A stretch of DNA of 64,000 nt from assembly GCA_958009055.1 (NCBI GenBank), contig OY253652.1:1-64000 (forward strand), read 5' to 3'. The DNA is from Choricystis sp. odSpoLacu1. Its lineage: Eukaryota > Chlorophyta > Trebouxiophyceae. This document shows positions 41,671 through 51,743 of the stretch, piece by piece (position 1 is the first letter of the stretch; each line of letters begins with the position of its first letter). A program made the position numbers and the translations under genes. The notes under the pieces were generated by a model, which was not told the DNA's origin, searched no databases, and was given only the letters and a program-made list of their open reading frames with translations.

Positions 41671-41795
41671 CACCACGCCACTCACGCTCGCCGCGGCGCA
41701 CGCGTGCCGCGGCGCACGCGTGCCGCGTCAGCCCTCTCCCGGCAACACACTCACCACGCCACTCACGCTCGCAGCGGCGCACGCGTGCCGCGTCA
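41671..41795. repeat. Local direct duplication at the CASP-like gene 3' end
   Basis: Two near-identical copies starting CACCACGCCACTCACGCTCG at 41671 and 41752 (offset 81 bp) share about 44 bp. The left copy has an extra internal 16-bp duplication of the GGCGCACGCGTGCCGC type. The right copy encodes the end of the CASP-like protein (TRHACAAASVSGVV); the left copy lies mostly past its stop. Confidence 0.7.
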
Positions 41796-43752
41796 ACAGG
41801 GCTGCCGCGGCGATGCCATGCAGCGCCAGCAAGTACAGACCTGCCGCCGCCCTCGCCGTGGGCGCCGCCGTCGCGAGCGACGCGGCCGCGGTCAACAGTG
41901 TGCGGTCGGCTGCCACAAACGCGGGCGTGCGTGCCTTGCGCACCGCCAGCGCTGCGGGCTTGGCTGGCATGCCACGCTCTACGTCGTGCGGGGCGGTGGC
42001 CACGCGGGCTGCGCGTGCTGCCGCGGCAGCTGCGTCCGCTTTGGCCGACCGCAGCTGCGCTGTCACACGTGCAACCTCAGCCTCTGCCGCCGCCGCGCGC
42101 GCGGCCGCACGGTCGCGCTGGGCTGCCACCGCTGCCATCATGCCGGCGTCATTGGCGCCGCCCCCGCCACGTGCCAAAGCGGCAGCCAAATCGGCCTCCA
42201 GCCTCGCCACCGTGGCCGCTGCGTCGGCGGCCGCCGCGTCGGCTGCGTCGGCGCGCGCGACGGCCGCGGCTTCGCGCGTCGCCGCGGCGGCGGCCGCCAC
42301 GCGGGCAGTGGCGGCATCCCGCTCGCTGCGGCGCAACGCGTCGCGCACAGCGGCGTCGGGGGCGGCGGTTTGCGCACGCAAGGCGGGAATGGCGTCGCGG
42401 GTGTCTTCCGCCGCCCCGACCAGCACCGCTCGCAGCGCGGCTGCCTCGGCCGCCAACGCGGCCGCCTCCTCCGCCGTGGGGCGGGTGGCCAGACTCGCTT
42501 CCGCCGCGTCTGCGCGCGCGGTGGCGGCGGCCAGGGCGGTTGCCGTGTCGGCAGCGGCCGCGCTGGCGGCCGCTTCGGCTGCCACCGCCCGCGTTTCCGC
42601 GGCGCTCAGCGCGGTGCGCGCGGCGGCGGCAGCCCCCCGCTGCGCGCTCAACTCGTCCCGCAGGGCGGTGCACGCGGCGCACGGCGCGGCTGAGGTCGCT
42701 GCTGGTGCCGCAGCGGCTGCCGCCGCCGCACGCGCTTCCGCAGCCACCCGCGCTGCATGAGCCACGCTCGCGTCCTCCCGCGCGGCGTCCACTTCAGCCG
42801 TCAACACTGCGCGTGCCCGCTCCCCGTCCTCCCGCGCGCGCGCCAGGGCGGCTTGGGCGGCATCCGCGCTGCGCCGCAGGCGGGCGGCCGCCTGACGGGA
42901 GGCGGCGAGGTCGGCTGACAGCGCGGCTTCACGTGCAGCGGCCGCGTCGGCGGCGGCCGAGTCAGCGGCAGCCGTGTCTTTCTCCCGTTCAGCCGCCAGC
43001 TCTGCTTCCAACCGCTTCACCGTGTCCTGCAGGCGCCGTATGGTGGGCGCCTGGTTGGCCAAGCCTGCCGCCTCTGCCCTGAATTCATCGAGTTCAGTAG
43101 TCGCGGCCTCTGCCCGCGCGACCGCGTCGGCGCGCGCGCGCCGCCGCGTCGCGCCCCACCGCCAGCGCGGCGGCCGGGTCCGGCGCGTCGAACAGAGCTC
43201 TGTAACCCCCAAGAAACGCGGCCTGGGCGTCTGCAGCGCGCGTGGACAGGGCATCGATCTCGGTTTGGTAGCGTTTGAGCAACGGCGCGGCCGCGGGAGC
43301 GACCCCGGGAGCGGCCGCTGCGCGAAACGCGCGCGTCGCGTCCGCCAGGGCGCGGCGGGAGGCGGCGGCCGCGTCGGCGGAGGTGGCCAGGGAGGAGGCC
43401 TGGGTGTCCAGGCGCACGCGGAAGGACTCGAGGTCAAAGGCTGTGTGGGTTGGAGGGAGGGAAAAAGGAAACGCGATGAGAGCGGGGCAGCGGCAAACGA
43501 CGACGGCGACGCAGGTGAGTGTACGCCCCGCAGAGACTGGCATTCCACGGCAAGCATGCACGTGTGTGCGTGTGTGTGTGCCAGCCCCGACGCGGGGAGA
43601 GGCGGGCAGCGCGGGGTCCCTGATTGCCACGCATCGACGCGTCGGGGTGTGTTCTCTGCCCTCCGCTCACCCTTCCAAAACTCGGCCGCCGCCTCGCACG
43701 CGGCGCGCGCGTCCGCGTTTGTCGCGGTCGATGGCGAGGGAGGAGGATGCAT
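41728..43752 (-). CDS. CASP/CUX1-type Golgi coiled-coil protein
   Basis: Exon 1 (43671-43752) joins an exon starting 43440 by a GTGAGC...CACAG intron (230 bp), giving EFWKAFDLESFRVRLDTQ. This and the following SRRALADATRAFR, PLLKRYQTEIDALSTRA, AAFLGGYRALFDAPDPAAAL are the signature of the N-terminal region of CASP, the Golgi golgin related to CUX1. Long coiled coil follows (RLQDTVKRLEAELAAEREKD onward), then a C-terminal hydrophobic anchor (AAAGLYLLALHGIAAAALL). CASP tethers COPI vesicles at Golgi rims. The frame shifts once, near 43130-43145, in a CGCGCGCGCG run; coiled coil continues directly after. Total about 590 residues once bridged. The call is strong on the N-terminal motif. Confidence 0.85.
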   Translation of the reverse strand: MHPPPSPSTATNADARAACEAAAEFWKGERRAENTPRRVDAWQSGTPRCPPLPASGLAHTHAHTCMLAVECQSLRGVHSPASPSSFAAAPLSSRFLFPSLQPTQPLTSSPSACAWTPRPPPWPPPPTRPPPPAAPWRTRRARFAQRPLPGSLPRPRRCSNATKPRSMPCPRALQTPRPRFLGVTELCSTRRTRPPRWRWGATRRRARADAVARAEAATTELDEFRAEAAGLANQAPTIRRLQDTVKRLEAELAAEREKDTAAADSAAADAAAAREAALSADLAASRQAAARLRRSADAAQAALARAREDGERARAVLTAEVDAAREDASVAHAARVAAEARAAAAAAAAPAATSAAPCAACTALRDELSAQRGAAAAARTALSAAETRAVAAEAAASAAAADTATALAAATARADAAEASLATRPTAEEAAALAAEAAALRAVLVGAAEDTRDAIPALRAQTAAPDAAVRDALRRSERDAATARVAAAAAATREAAAVARADAADAAAADAAATVARLEADLAAALARGGGGANDAGMMAAVAAQRDRAAARAAAAEAEVARVTAQLRSAKADAAAAAARAARVATAPHDVERGMPAKPAALAVRKARTPAFVAADRTLLTAAASLATAAPTARAAAGLYLLALHGIAAAALLTRHACAAASVSGVVSVLPGEG

Positions 43753-43922
43753 GATGCGGGAAAGCAGAAGTAAAGCAAGTTTTTTTCGTTTTCAAGTCGG
43801 AGTGTCGGCCTCCTGCCGACGCAGGCGCAAACCACCACAGGGAGGCTCGCGCCTGCACACCCACCCACCAAAAAGCAATGCACAATACAAATACACACAA
43901 ACACGCACTCCCCATCCATCCA

Positions 43923-45984
43923 TCAACTCTTGACCTCGGTCAGCAGGGGCAACTCGGCCGCGACCGCGGCGACCGCGGCCGGGCGCGCGCGCGACCCGCG
44001 GGTGACCAAGTGACGCAGCCCCCGCAACGAGGCCAGCGTGGACACACCAGCCGACGTGAGGGACGTGCCGGCCACATCCAGGGACGTGAGGCGGCCGGTC
44101 GACGCCAGCCTGGCAACCCCAACATCACTCACGCCGAGCGAGCGCGGCACGCCCAGCCGGGCGAGCGACGGGGCGCGGGAGGCGAGGGTGGCCAGGCCTG
44201 CGTCTGTGACCAGGCCGGACGCGATGTCGAGGGAGGTGAGGGTGGTGAGGGTGGCCAGGGCGGCCAGGCCTGCGTCCCCGACGCGCGACACCCCCGCGTC
44301 GACCGCGGCCAGCGGTGGCGGCCGCGCCACGCCCCGCGCCCGTCCCCGGCGCGTGGACGCGCCCGCCACCAGGGCGCCCACCCCGGCATCGGTGGCGGTG
44401 GGCGAGTCAAAAGCGAGGCGGGTGAGGGAGGAGCAGGCGGCGAGAGCGGAAAGGGCCGCGTCCCCGCTGCGCGTGAATGAGACGTCCAAGTCAGCCAGGG
44501 CAGGGGCGCCTGCCAGGCACGCCACACCTGCATCCGTCACAGCGTCGCAGTCTGCCAGGGACAGGCGGGTGAGGGAGGGCAGGGTGGCCAGGGCCGCGAC
44601 GCCTGTGTCGGCGAGCGCTGTTGAGTCGAGTGAGAGCACCCTCAAAGTCTCCCCCGCTCTCCCGCCCGCCCACGCGCCAGCCGCGCCATTACCCGCCGCC
44701 GTGAAGGATGCGTTGAGGTCGGCCAAGCGGGGCAGGGCAGCCAGCTCAGCCAGGGCCGCGTCCGGGGCGCGCCCCGTGCGCGAGACGTCGAGGCGGGTCA
44801 GTGCCGTCGCGGCCGCCAACGCCTGCGCCCCCTTGCCCCCCACCCGGCCGCACCCGGCCACGCTGAAGTCGGCCAGGCGGGGCAGGCAGGCCGCCAGGGC
44901 GGCCACGCCGTCATCCCCCACGAACGAGCCGGCCAGGGAGAGGCGGGTGAGGGAGAGGGAGCGGAGCGCGAGCGTTTTGGCCGCGGCGTCGTCGCTGCTG
45001 CGCACGCCTGACAAGTCCAGAACGACCAGGTTTGCCGCTGCTGGCCCGCTGGCCAACGCCGCTGCAGCCCCGTCCGCACTCCAGCAGGCCGCCAGCGAGG
45101 CGGACGTGAGGCGGGGCAGGCGCGCGAGGGCGGCCACCGTCGTGCGCCGCGCGTCGGTGCCATCGAGACTGACTTCCCTCAACTCGCCCATCCCACCCAA
45201 CGCTGCCGCCAGCCCCCCATCCGTGGCGCAGCGCAGGCGGCGGGCCGACAGGCAGCGCAGGGTGGCGGCGTGGCGGGCCAGGGTGGCGAGGCCGGCGTCG
45301 GTGATGGCGGCACACCCGTCGAGGCACACGGACACGAGGCGGCCGGGCGGCACGGCGGCCAGCCACGCGTCGCACGCGCCCGGGGCGCGGGAGAAGGGCA
45401 GGGAGGATAGAGGTTGGTCGCCACCAGCCGCCAGCAGGCGGATGGAGGCTGTGTCTGCGGCGCCAGTGGCCAGAAGGGTCGAGAGGAGGATGTCGGCCAG
45501 GTCGGGTGGAAGGGAGGAGAGCGTGGCAGCGGACCAGCGGGGCCACGCGGCCACGGCGGCGGCGGCAGCGGTGGCCAGCAGGGTGGAGGGGTGCACGGCG
45601 GACGCAGCGGCGGCGCGGGCGCGGCGGGCGGAGGTGTCGCGGGCGGCGGCGTCCTGGTGGAGAGGGTTTTTTGGCGGGGGGGTGGGTCGGGCGGGGGCAA
45701 TTGCACGACGTGGACTCCTTTGCGCCCCTCTGCCCACCTCTCCCGCCCTCCTCCGCCCTCTGCATCCCCGGCCGACACCATCACTCAGTTCACCCTCATC
45801 GCGGGTGGGCTCGGAGCGCGTGTGGGGGGCGGGTGCAAGAGCACACACCGCCGCGCCCTCGCCCATTCACTTCGTTCCTCACCTCGTCCTCCCCCACGCC
45901 GTCGTCCAGGTACAGGCGCCGCCGTCTGCCACGCAGACCATCACCATCTTTATTCAGCAGGACGCGGGCCAAGGCGGCCAGCAT
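43923..45984 (-). CDS. Leucine-rich repeat protein (AMN1/cysteine-containing LRR type)
   Basis: Exon 1 (45883-45984, 34 residues: MLAALARVLLNKDGDGLRGR...) and exon 2 (43923-45653) give about 610 residues. From about residue 130 there are at least fifteen LRRs with the AMN1/F-box-LRR consensus 'L-slslagc-itD-gv-aLa'. Examples are LVSVCLDGCAAITDAGLATLA, LTRLSLADCDAVTDAGVACL and LTSLDVAGTSLTSAGVSTLA. The helical N-terminal 100 residues (LATAAAAAVAAWPRWSAATL, PDLADILLSTLLA) could replace an F-box. Proteins of this type act as substrate receptors or scaffolds. No kinase or membrane segment. No frame break. Confidence 0.8.
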
Positions 45985-46185
45985 AGTGAGAGGAAAGGGG
46001 GTTGGATTGTGATATTGGTTTTTTGTGCTGCCCTCCCCCTTCTCCCCTTTTCTATATCCCACCCACCTCCCGGAAAACACACGCACACCATCCCTGCAAA
46101 CACACTATGTCTCACTTGGCTTTACACCTGGGGTTGACGGAGGGAGGGATAGGAAGAGGGAGGCTCTTTCTCTCACTCCACACGT

Positions 46186-47616
46186 TCACAACCTCTCCGC
46201 CTTGCTCACCGCTTTCCCCACCGCCCGCCGAGCGGCAGCCAGCACCGCCCGCTTCTCCCGTCGAAAGGCGGCCGCCGTGGCAGCCCGCCGCGGGGTGGCC
46301 GGGTCGGCGGCGACCGCCGCATCAGCATCACCACTGCCCGGCCACGCCGCGGCTTCAGCGTCCACCGCGGCCAGCAGGGCGGTGAGAGCGGCAGCAGTGG
46401 TGGTGGAGGGCCCCATGGCGGCCCGGATGGTGGCGACGGCGGCGTCGTCGGCCCCCGACCGCGTGAGAACGGTGGTGATGTCACGCCCACCCCCACCACT
46501 CGGCTTCCACGCCAGCCTGTACGCGTCGTGCGGGTTGGGCGCCTCCACAAACCCGTACCACTGCAGCAGGGAGTCGTTGCCCTGGGGCCCGTAGGAGATG
46601 AGCACTTGGTCTCCTGTCGCCACATCCCCCCCCAGCGTCAACACAAAGGCATCCCGAAAGTAGGCGTACTGCATGTCTGATGTGATGCTGCCAGAGTGGT
46701 TGGCCAGGTCGACGACGGGGGCCATGGCGTGCCACTTGATTTTGGAGGAGAGGGAAACGTCGTAGAGAACTTGGAACAGGGCGGCGGCCAGGGCGCCATT
46801 CAGCACAGCGTCCAGGGGGGCGTGGCCGATGAAGACGCTGGCAGCAGCAGCGGCGGCCAGGGCAAACGCCAGCTTGGCACGTGCTTTGAGGGGGGGGCCT
46901 GCGTAGGGGCCCGAAAACGCGCGCGACCGCACACACGTCAACCCCCAGTCCCACTCAGCCTGGGTGACGGTGGAGGCGGGGACAGCCTTCTTGTAGGACG
47001 CATACCCTGCATCCCACGCCGCTCGCTGGGCCGCGACGTCGGCGAGCAGGGGGGGGTAGTGCAGGGCAGCCACCTCGGCGGACGACCAGCACACGGGCGT
47101 GTCAACCGCGCCCCCACCCGGGGGCGGCAAGTCGGCCGCGTAGGCAACATGCACGGGTGGGATGGAGGGGTCGGCCCCCATGCCGCCGCCTGCTCGGCGG
47201 GCCCTCACCAGCAGGAGCGCCATCCTGGAGAACCAGGGCGCGCGCCGCCAGTACGCGCGCGTCGCGTACGCCGCGGGCAGGGGGCACCCCGCCCCCGGGC
47301 GCACCAGCAAGGCTGCCTCCACCGGCAGCGTGACGACGGGGGCGCCGGCGGTGGTGGCGTGCGTGGCTTGGAGGCCGCGCACGCCATCGAAAAACGCGAC
47401 GCGCACGGAGGGGGCCAGGATGCCTGCGTCTGCTGCCCAGGCCGGCAGAGGGGTGGGGGCAGGGTCGGCCCGGCCGGCCCTGCGCGTGGCCTCCAGCTCG
47501 CGTTGGGCGGGGGTGGCGGACGGTGGAGGGTGGGCGCGCCGGGGTGTGCGGGTGGCGGGCGCGCGTTGGGGGTGTGGCGGCCGCCGACAGGCCGGGCGTG
47601 GGTGTCGGGTGTGCAT
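46186..47616 (-). CDS. SET-domain lysine methyltransferase (LSMT/SETD3-like)
   Basis: 476 residues, intronless, ATG 47616. After a proline/arginine-rich leader that could be a plastid transit peptide, the SET core begins at RVAFFDGVRGLQATHATTAG, and continues with ARLPVEAAL-type strands. It includes the cofactor-binding MAPVVDLANHSG, and ISYGPQGNDSLLQWYGFVE, the classic 'pSYG--sN--LL--YGF' motif. A Rubisco-LSMT-like C-terminal helical region follows. The family methylates non-histone substrates such as Rubisco large subunit, aldolases or actin histidine. Between helix iSET and the NHS motif an alanine-rich stretch (ALAAAAAASVFIGHAPLDAV) looks like an insertion. Plastid targeting is inferred. 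Confidence 0.85.
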   Translation of the reverse strand: MHTRHPRPACRRPPHPQRAPATRTPRRAHPPPSATPAQRELEATRRAGRADPAPTPLPAWAADAGILAPSVRVAFFDGVRGLQATHATTAGAPVVTLPVEAALLVRPGAGCPLPAAYATRAYWRRAPWFSRMALLLVRARRAGGGMGADPSIPPVHVAYAADLPPPGGGAVDTPVCWSSAEVAALHYPPLLADVAAQRAAWDAGYASYKKAVPASTVTQAEWDWGLTCVRSRAFSGPYAGPPLKARAKLAFALAAAAAASVFIGHAPLDAVLNGALAAALFQVLYDVSLSSKIKWHAMAPVVDLANHSGSITSDMQYAYFRDAFVLTLGGDVATGDQVLISYGPQGNDSLLQWYGFVEAPNPHDAYRLAWKPSGGGGRDITTVLTRSGADDAAVATIRAAMGPSTTTAAALTALLAAVDAEAAAWPGSGDADAAVAADPATPRRAATAAAFRREKRAVLAAARRAVGKAVSKAERL

Positions 47617-47876
47617 GGTGTGTGCGTGTGTGTGTGTGTGTGTGTGGTGGAGGACGCAGCGTTGGGCAGCCACAAGCCGCCCCAATGCGCGGAAAAAACG
47701 AGGGGAGTGAGGGGCCGACGACGGCTCGCTCGACGTTTATTATTGTTGTTAGTTTTTATTTGTCGGTCGACCACTCTTCAGAGGGCGGTTCGTTGCAGCT
47801 CTGGGTTCACACGGCCCCCTCCTAACCACGGAAATCAATCTCTTTCCCCTCACACACCCTAACGCAGCTTTTTTTC

Positions 47877-49609
47877 TCACCCCTGGCGACTCCTGCCCCA
47901 CGTCGGATCAATCTTGGCCCACGCCTCCTCCCGCTCGTCGCTGCGTGCCACACGGGGAGGCCCCGGCACGGGCACACCGAGCACGCCTCCCTCCGCGTCT
48001 GCCAACGCGGCCTCCAGGGTGGCGGTGGCGGACGCATCGAATTTGCGAGCGATCAGGGGGCACTGGTACCCCACCCCCCGCGCTGCAGGGTAGGGCCCCA
48101 CCCCCGCCCACTCCTCTGGACTCGCTGGCCACGCGCCCGGAGCCCTGTACGTGCGCATGGCCAGGTCGGTCACCTCGGGCGCGTCGCACAGCACAAACGG
48201 CTCATCTTGCCGCCTCAGCTTGCGGATCAATGAAGGCGAAATTTCTTCATCCACATACGTGTGGGGGTGGGCCCCCGTCCCCGCCTTGCGCACCCAGTCG
48301 ACGGCTGTCAGCCCGCCCGTGCAGTCGGTCTCGTTGTCTCGGCCGTGGTGGGCGAGGAGAGTCGGCACATAGCTCTCGTCAGACACGCACGCCCTCCAGG
48401 TGCCTGTGTCTGCGTCCTCCCCATACGTGCAATGCTGGGCAAAGGCGGACACGACGGCGGTGTCGGCGGCCACGAGGGAGGCGTGGGGGCGGGTGAGGGC
48501 GACCCACTGGGATCCCTTGCGCCAGGAGGCGGCTTTGACGCCCGCCGCCTCAAACCTCCACGTCCACCGCTCCCACATGAGGTCGCGGCGGCCACAGGCG
48601 TCCACCCGGGAGAGAGGCTCCCGGATGACGGCGGCGTGGAAGGCGGCGGGAGGGTAGAGGGGGGCGCACGCTTCGGAGAGCAGCACAAACTTTTGGTTGA
48701 GGGGGTTGGCCAGGGCGGCCGCCAGCATGGCGCGCACGGCCTGCATCATGGAGTGGTCGCCCCACTGTGTGAAGGGAGAGAGAGGGAGGGAGGTGTGTGT
48801 GTGTGTGTGTGTGTGACGCCAACGGCAGAAGAACGAAAAAAAAACACACACCCCACTTTTCTCTTTCCCACTCTCTCTCTTACCTTGGTGAAGTAACGCT
48901 CCCCGATCAACGCCCCCGCAAACGGAGACTCCGCCCCAAACCCGCCAAACGTGGGGGGCGCGTGCACGTAGAGCGAGAACAGGCGCTGCCTGCGCTCCTT
49001 GGTGGAGGCGCACGTTTTTTTGAGGGCCTCCACCTCGCCCCACCCGCCTCCCCGCCCGCAGGCAGCAGCTGCCACGCAGTACAGGGGCACCGCATCCGCT
49101 GCATCTTCCAGCCAGCGCGCCCACACGCGTTCGTGGGGCAGGTCTCCGCGCGTCAAAAACATGAGTGCCACTTTGGGACCCCCCAGAGCCACGTCGCACG
49201 CGTCGCCTCCCGCCGCACGCACCGCTTCGGGGTCGGGCCGAGACAGCTGAGTCCCACACTGGGCCCACGGCGTGGACGCGGCCTCGGGGGCGTCGTCGAT
49301 GAGAGTGTGAGCTCCCGTCCACGGCACGACGCCGGTCGCGTGCGCCGGGGGCCTGCAAAACCAGGGCGCATCCGGGGAGGGAGGCGATGGTGTCACTTCA
49401 GTTTGAGAGTGACCGCTGCTGCTGCCTCCCCGCCGCCCCGCCAAGTCGGCCAGGGTGGGGCGGCGGGGCGCCGCGCGCAGGGCGGTGGCGTCCCCGCCGC
49501 CGCGCGCGGTCACCATCAGGCTGCCCACCACGCACAGCGCGATGACCAGGGCGCCTGCCGCCGCCACGCGCAGGGCGGGCGGGGTGGGGGAGGGTGGGAG
49601 GCGGGGCAT
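47877..49609 (-). CDS. Core-2/I-branching-type glycosyltransferase (GT14, DUF266)
   Basis: Exons 48884-49609 and 47877-48764 (119-bp intron, GTAAGA...CACAG, phase 0), 537 residues. Type II membrane topology: cytosolic MPRLPPSPTPPALR, a transmembrane AAAGALVIALCVVGSLMVT, then a lumenal domain. The domain starts KVALMFLTRGDLPHERVWARW, as in plant DUF266 proteins ('kiAFMFLTRG-LP---lWe-FF'). It continues SLYVHAPPTF, WGDHSMMQAVRAMLAAAL, KFVLLSEACAPLYPP, GSQWVALTRPHA and CVSDESYVPTLL, all in family order. GT14 enzymes add beta-linked sugars to glycoproteins or arabinogalactan. Acceptor unknown. It is the fourth secretory glycan-related gene in the window. Confidence 0.9.
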
Positions 49610-49969
49610 GTGAGAAGCGGAGGGGGCGTTCAAAAAACAGACAAAAAGATGCACGCCCGCCAGGAAACCAGGGCCCGGTGGTTTGGTCCCAACTGTGTGC
49701 GCTGGTGGTGGGTGTGCGGCGAAGGGTGGAGCGCGGGGGAGAAATTCAGCGCGCGCACCCCGGGCAATTGGCGAAGCGTGAGGCGCGCGCGACGAGCGAG
49801 AGTGCGCGAGCCCCGAAGCGCGGCTTGCGACCAACCCCCTTTTTTTCTCTGCCGCACACACCTCTCTTCCGCCCCAGCAGCAGCAGCGAGGGATCGGGCG
49901 GCCCCAGCCTCCCCCTCCCCTTTCACCTGCGCCCCCGCAGCTCGCCCGCGGGCTGTGCCACTCCCGCCA
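49610..49969. other. Divergent intergenic region; possible 5' exon of KAS III
   Basis: 360 bp between the GT14-like start and the KAS III gene. A CCCCCGCAG at about 49932-49940 could be an acceptor joining an upstream leader exon to the KAS III frame, because from 49941 that frame is open straight into the enzyme. No donor was identified. Confidence 0.35.
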
Positions 49970-51493
49970 ATGCGCGGCGCGACCACGCCGCCCCCGGCGC
50001 GGCCACTGCGCCCGCGCGCCGCGGCTCGCCCCCCCCCCCCGCGGCGTGGCCGCGGGCGCCGCCGCTCGCATTGCGGGCGTGGGAGCCAGCGTGCCGCCCG
50101 CCGTGCTGACCAACGACGACCTGGCGGCGCTGGGGCTGGAGACGAATGACGAGTGGATCCGGCAGCGCACCGGCATTCGGTGAGTGGGAAGTTGGGGGGA
50201 AAAGGGGCGAGCATTGTGCGGAGGCACACACGTGTGTGTATCTGTGTGTGTGCTTGCAACGCTGGGACGCGAGGCACGGAGGGAGCAGGCGCGAGGGGGG
50301 CGTCGCCAGAGGCAAAAAAGAGAGGTGCCTCCCTCAAGCCGACGCGCGAGTGGTCGGGCTGCGACGCGGGCGCGCTCGGCCCTGCTGCCCCCGCCTCCGT
50401 GTGTGCGGCGGCGCTAGTCGGACCCTCCCCCTTCAATGCCTGCGCGACTGATTGCGAGGCGGGCGATTGGGCGGAGGGAGGGAGGGGAGGGCGCGTTGGA
50501 GGGAGCGAAACAGGAGAGGGCCGACCACACGCCGCTCCGACCGCGTGCGGTCGAGAGACGAGAGAGACGGCGCGCCACCACCCGCCCACACCACCCCACG
50601 CCCACCCCTGCCTCAGCGAGCGCCACATCCTGTCCCCCGGCGAATCCCTGACCGACCACGCGGCGGCTGCATCCACCGCCGCGCTGGAGATGGCGGGCGT
50701 CCCCGCCGCCGCCATCGACGTCGTCATCCTCGCCACCTCCTCCCCCGACGACCTGTTTGGATCCGCCACCGGCGTCGCGGCCGCCATCGGCGCCAAGTCC
50801 GCGGTCGCGTTCGACATCACGGCTGCCTGCTCCGGCTTTGTGGTGGGCCTCGTCACCGCCACCCAGTTCGTGCGCGCGGGGGGCGCGCGCAACGTCCTCG
50901 TCATCGGCGCCGACGCCCTCTCCCGCTACATCGACTGGCGGGACAGGGGGACATGCATCCTGTTTGGCGATGGCGCGGGCGCGGTGGTGGTGTCGGCGGA
51001 TGCCAACGCTTCCCCTGACCAGTGCGCGCTGCGCGGGTTTAAAATGGCGTCCGACGGAGTCGGTTTGAAACATTTAAACGCACCGTTTGCCTGCGCGGGC
51101 GGCAAGGCCAGCGGTCCCGCCCCCTCCGCCATGGGCGCATACGCCAACATCGCCATGAATGGGCAGGAAGTGTTCAAATTCGCGGTGCGTGCTGTGCCCA
51201 CCGTTCTGGAAGCCGCCCTCGCCGACGCAAACCTGCCTCCCTCCTCCATTGACTGGCTGGTGCTGCACCAAGCCAACCAGCGCATCCTTGATGCGGCGGC
51301 GTCGAGGTTGGGGGTGCCGCCTGAACGTGTTGTGTCCAATCTCGCACGCTACGGCAACACGTCCGCCGCCTCCATCCCGCTGGCCCTCAATGAAGCGGTG
51401 CGGGGGGGGGACATCAAGGCGGGGGACACGCTGGCGGTGGCCGGGTTTGGGGCGGGGTTGACGTGGGCGGGCGCGATTGTGAGGTGGGGGTGA
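49970..51493 (+). CDS. fabH: 3-ketoacyl-ACP synthase III (KAS III)
   Basis: The conserved part starts ARIAGVGASVPPAVLTNDDL and runs through exon 1 (to 50179), a 437-bp intron (50180-50616) and exon 2 to 51493. The catalytic triad is intact: cysteine in ITAACSGFVVGL, histidine in WLVLHQANQRI, asparagine in RYGNTSAASIPLALN. It has the FabH length and order, including the WIRQRTGIRERHI motif interrupted by the intron (phase 2). KAS III condenses acetyl-CoA with malonyl-ACP to start fatty acid synthesis in the plastid. The N-terminus is unresolved. From ATG 49970 a transit-like leader (MRGATTPPPARPLRP) would need a one-base change in a C12 run (50029-50040) to reach the enzyme; otherwise an upstream exon is needed. 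Confidence 0.92.
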
Positions 51494-51743
51494 GAGGGTG
51501 GGTTAAAAAAAACTCTTCTGCGACACGCGACCGCGAGCCCCTTCTTTTCATTCCATCCGTGCTCCAATCTTTTTTCCATCATTTCATTTCAGTTGAGAGA
51601 GTGAGAGTGAGTGAGAGAGAGAGTGTGTGTGTGACCCGAGAGAGAGCTGTGCCGTCGATACAAACAAAAAAACGTCATTTTTTACTCCGTCGCTCTTTCT
51701 TTCTCTTTTCCTCCGTTTCCCTCCATCACCAGCCCTTTCCACC

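Noticed and set aside
41322..43082. Plus-strand 586- and 451-residue ORFs opposite the CASP-like gene
   Set aside because: The minus strand carries diagnostic CASP motifs. The plus-strand frames are Arg/Pro/Ala or Gly-rich with no recognisable feature.
44038..46137. 699-residue plus-strand ORF opposite the LRR gene
   Set aside because: Mirror frame of the LRR coding sequence, with alternating Arg/Ala/Ser and no domain. The LRR consensus on the minus strand is decisive.
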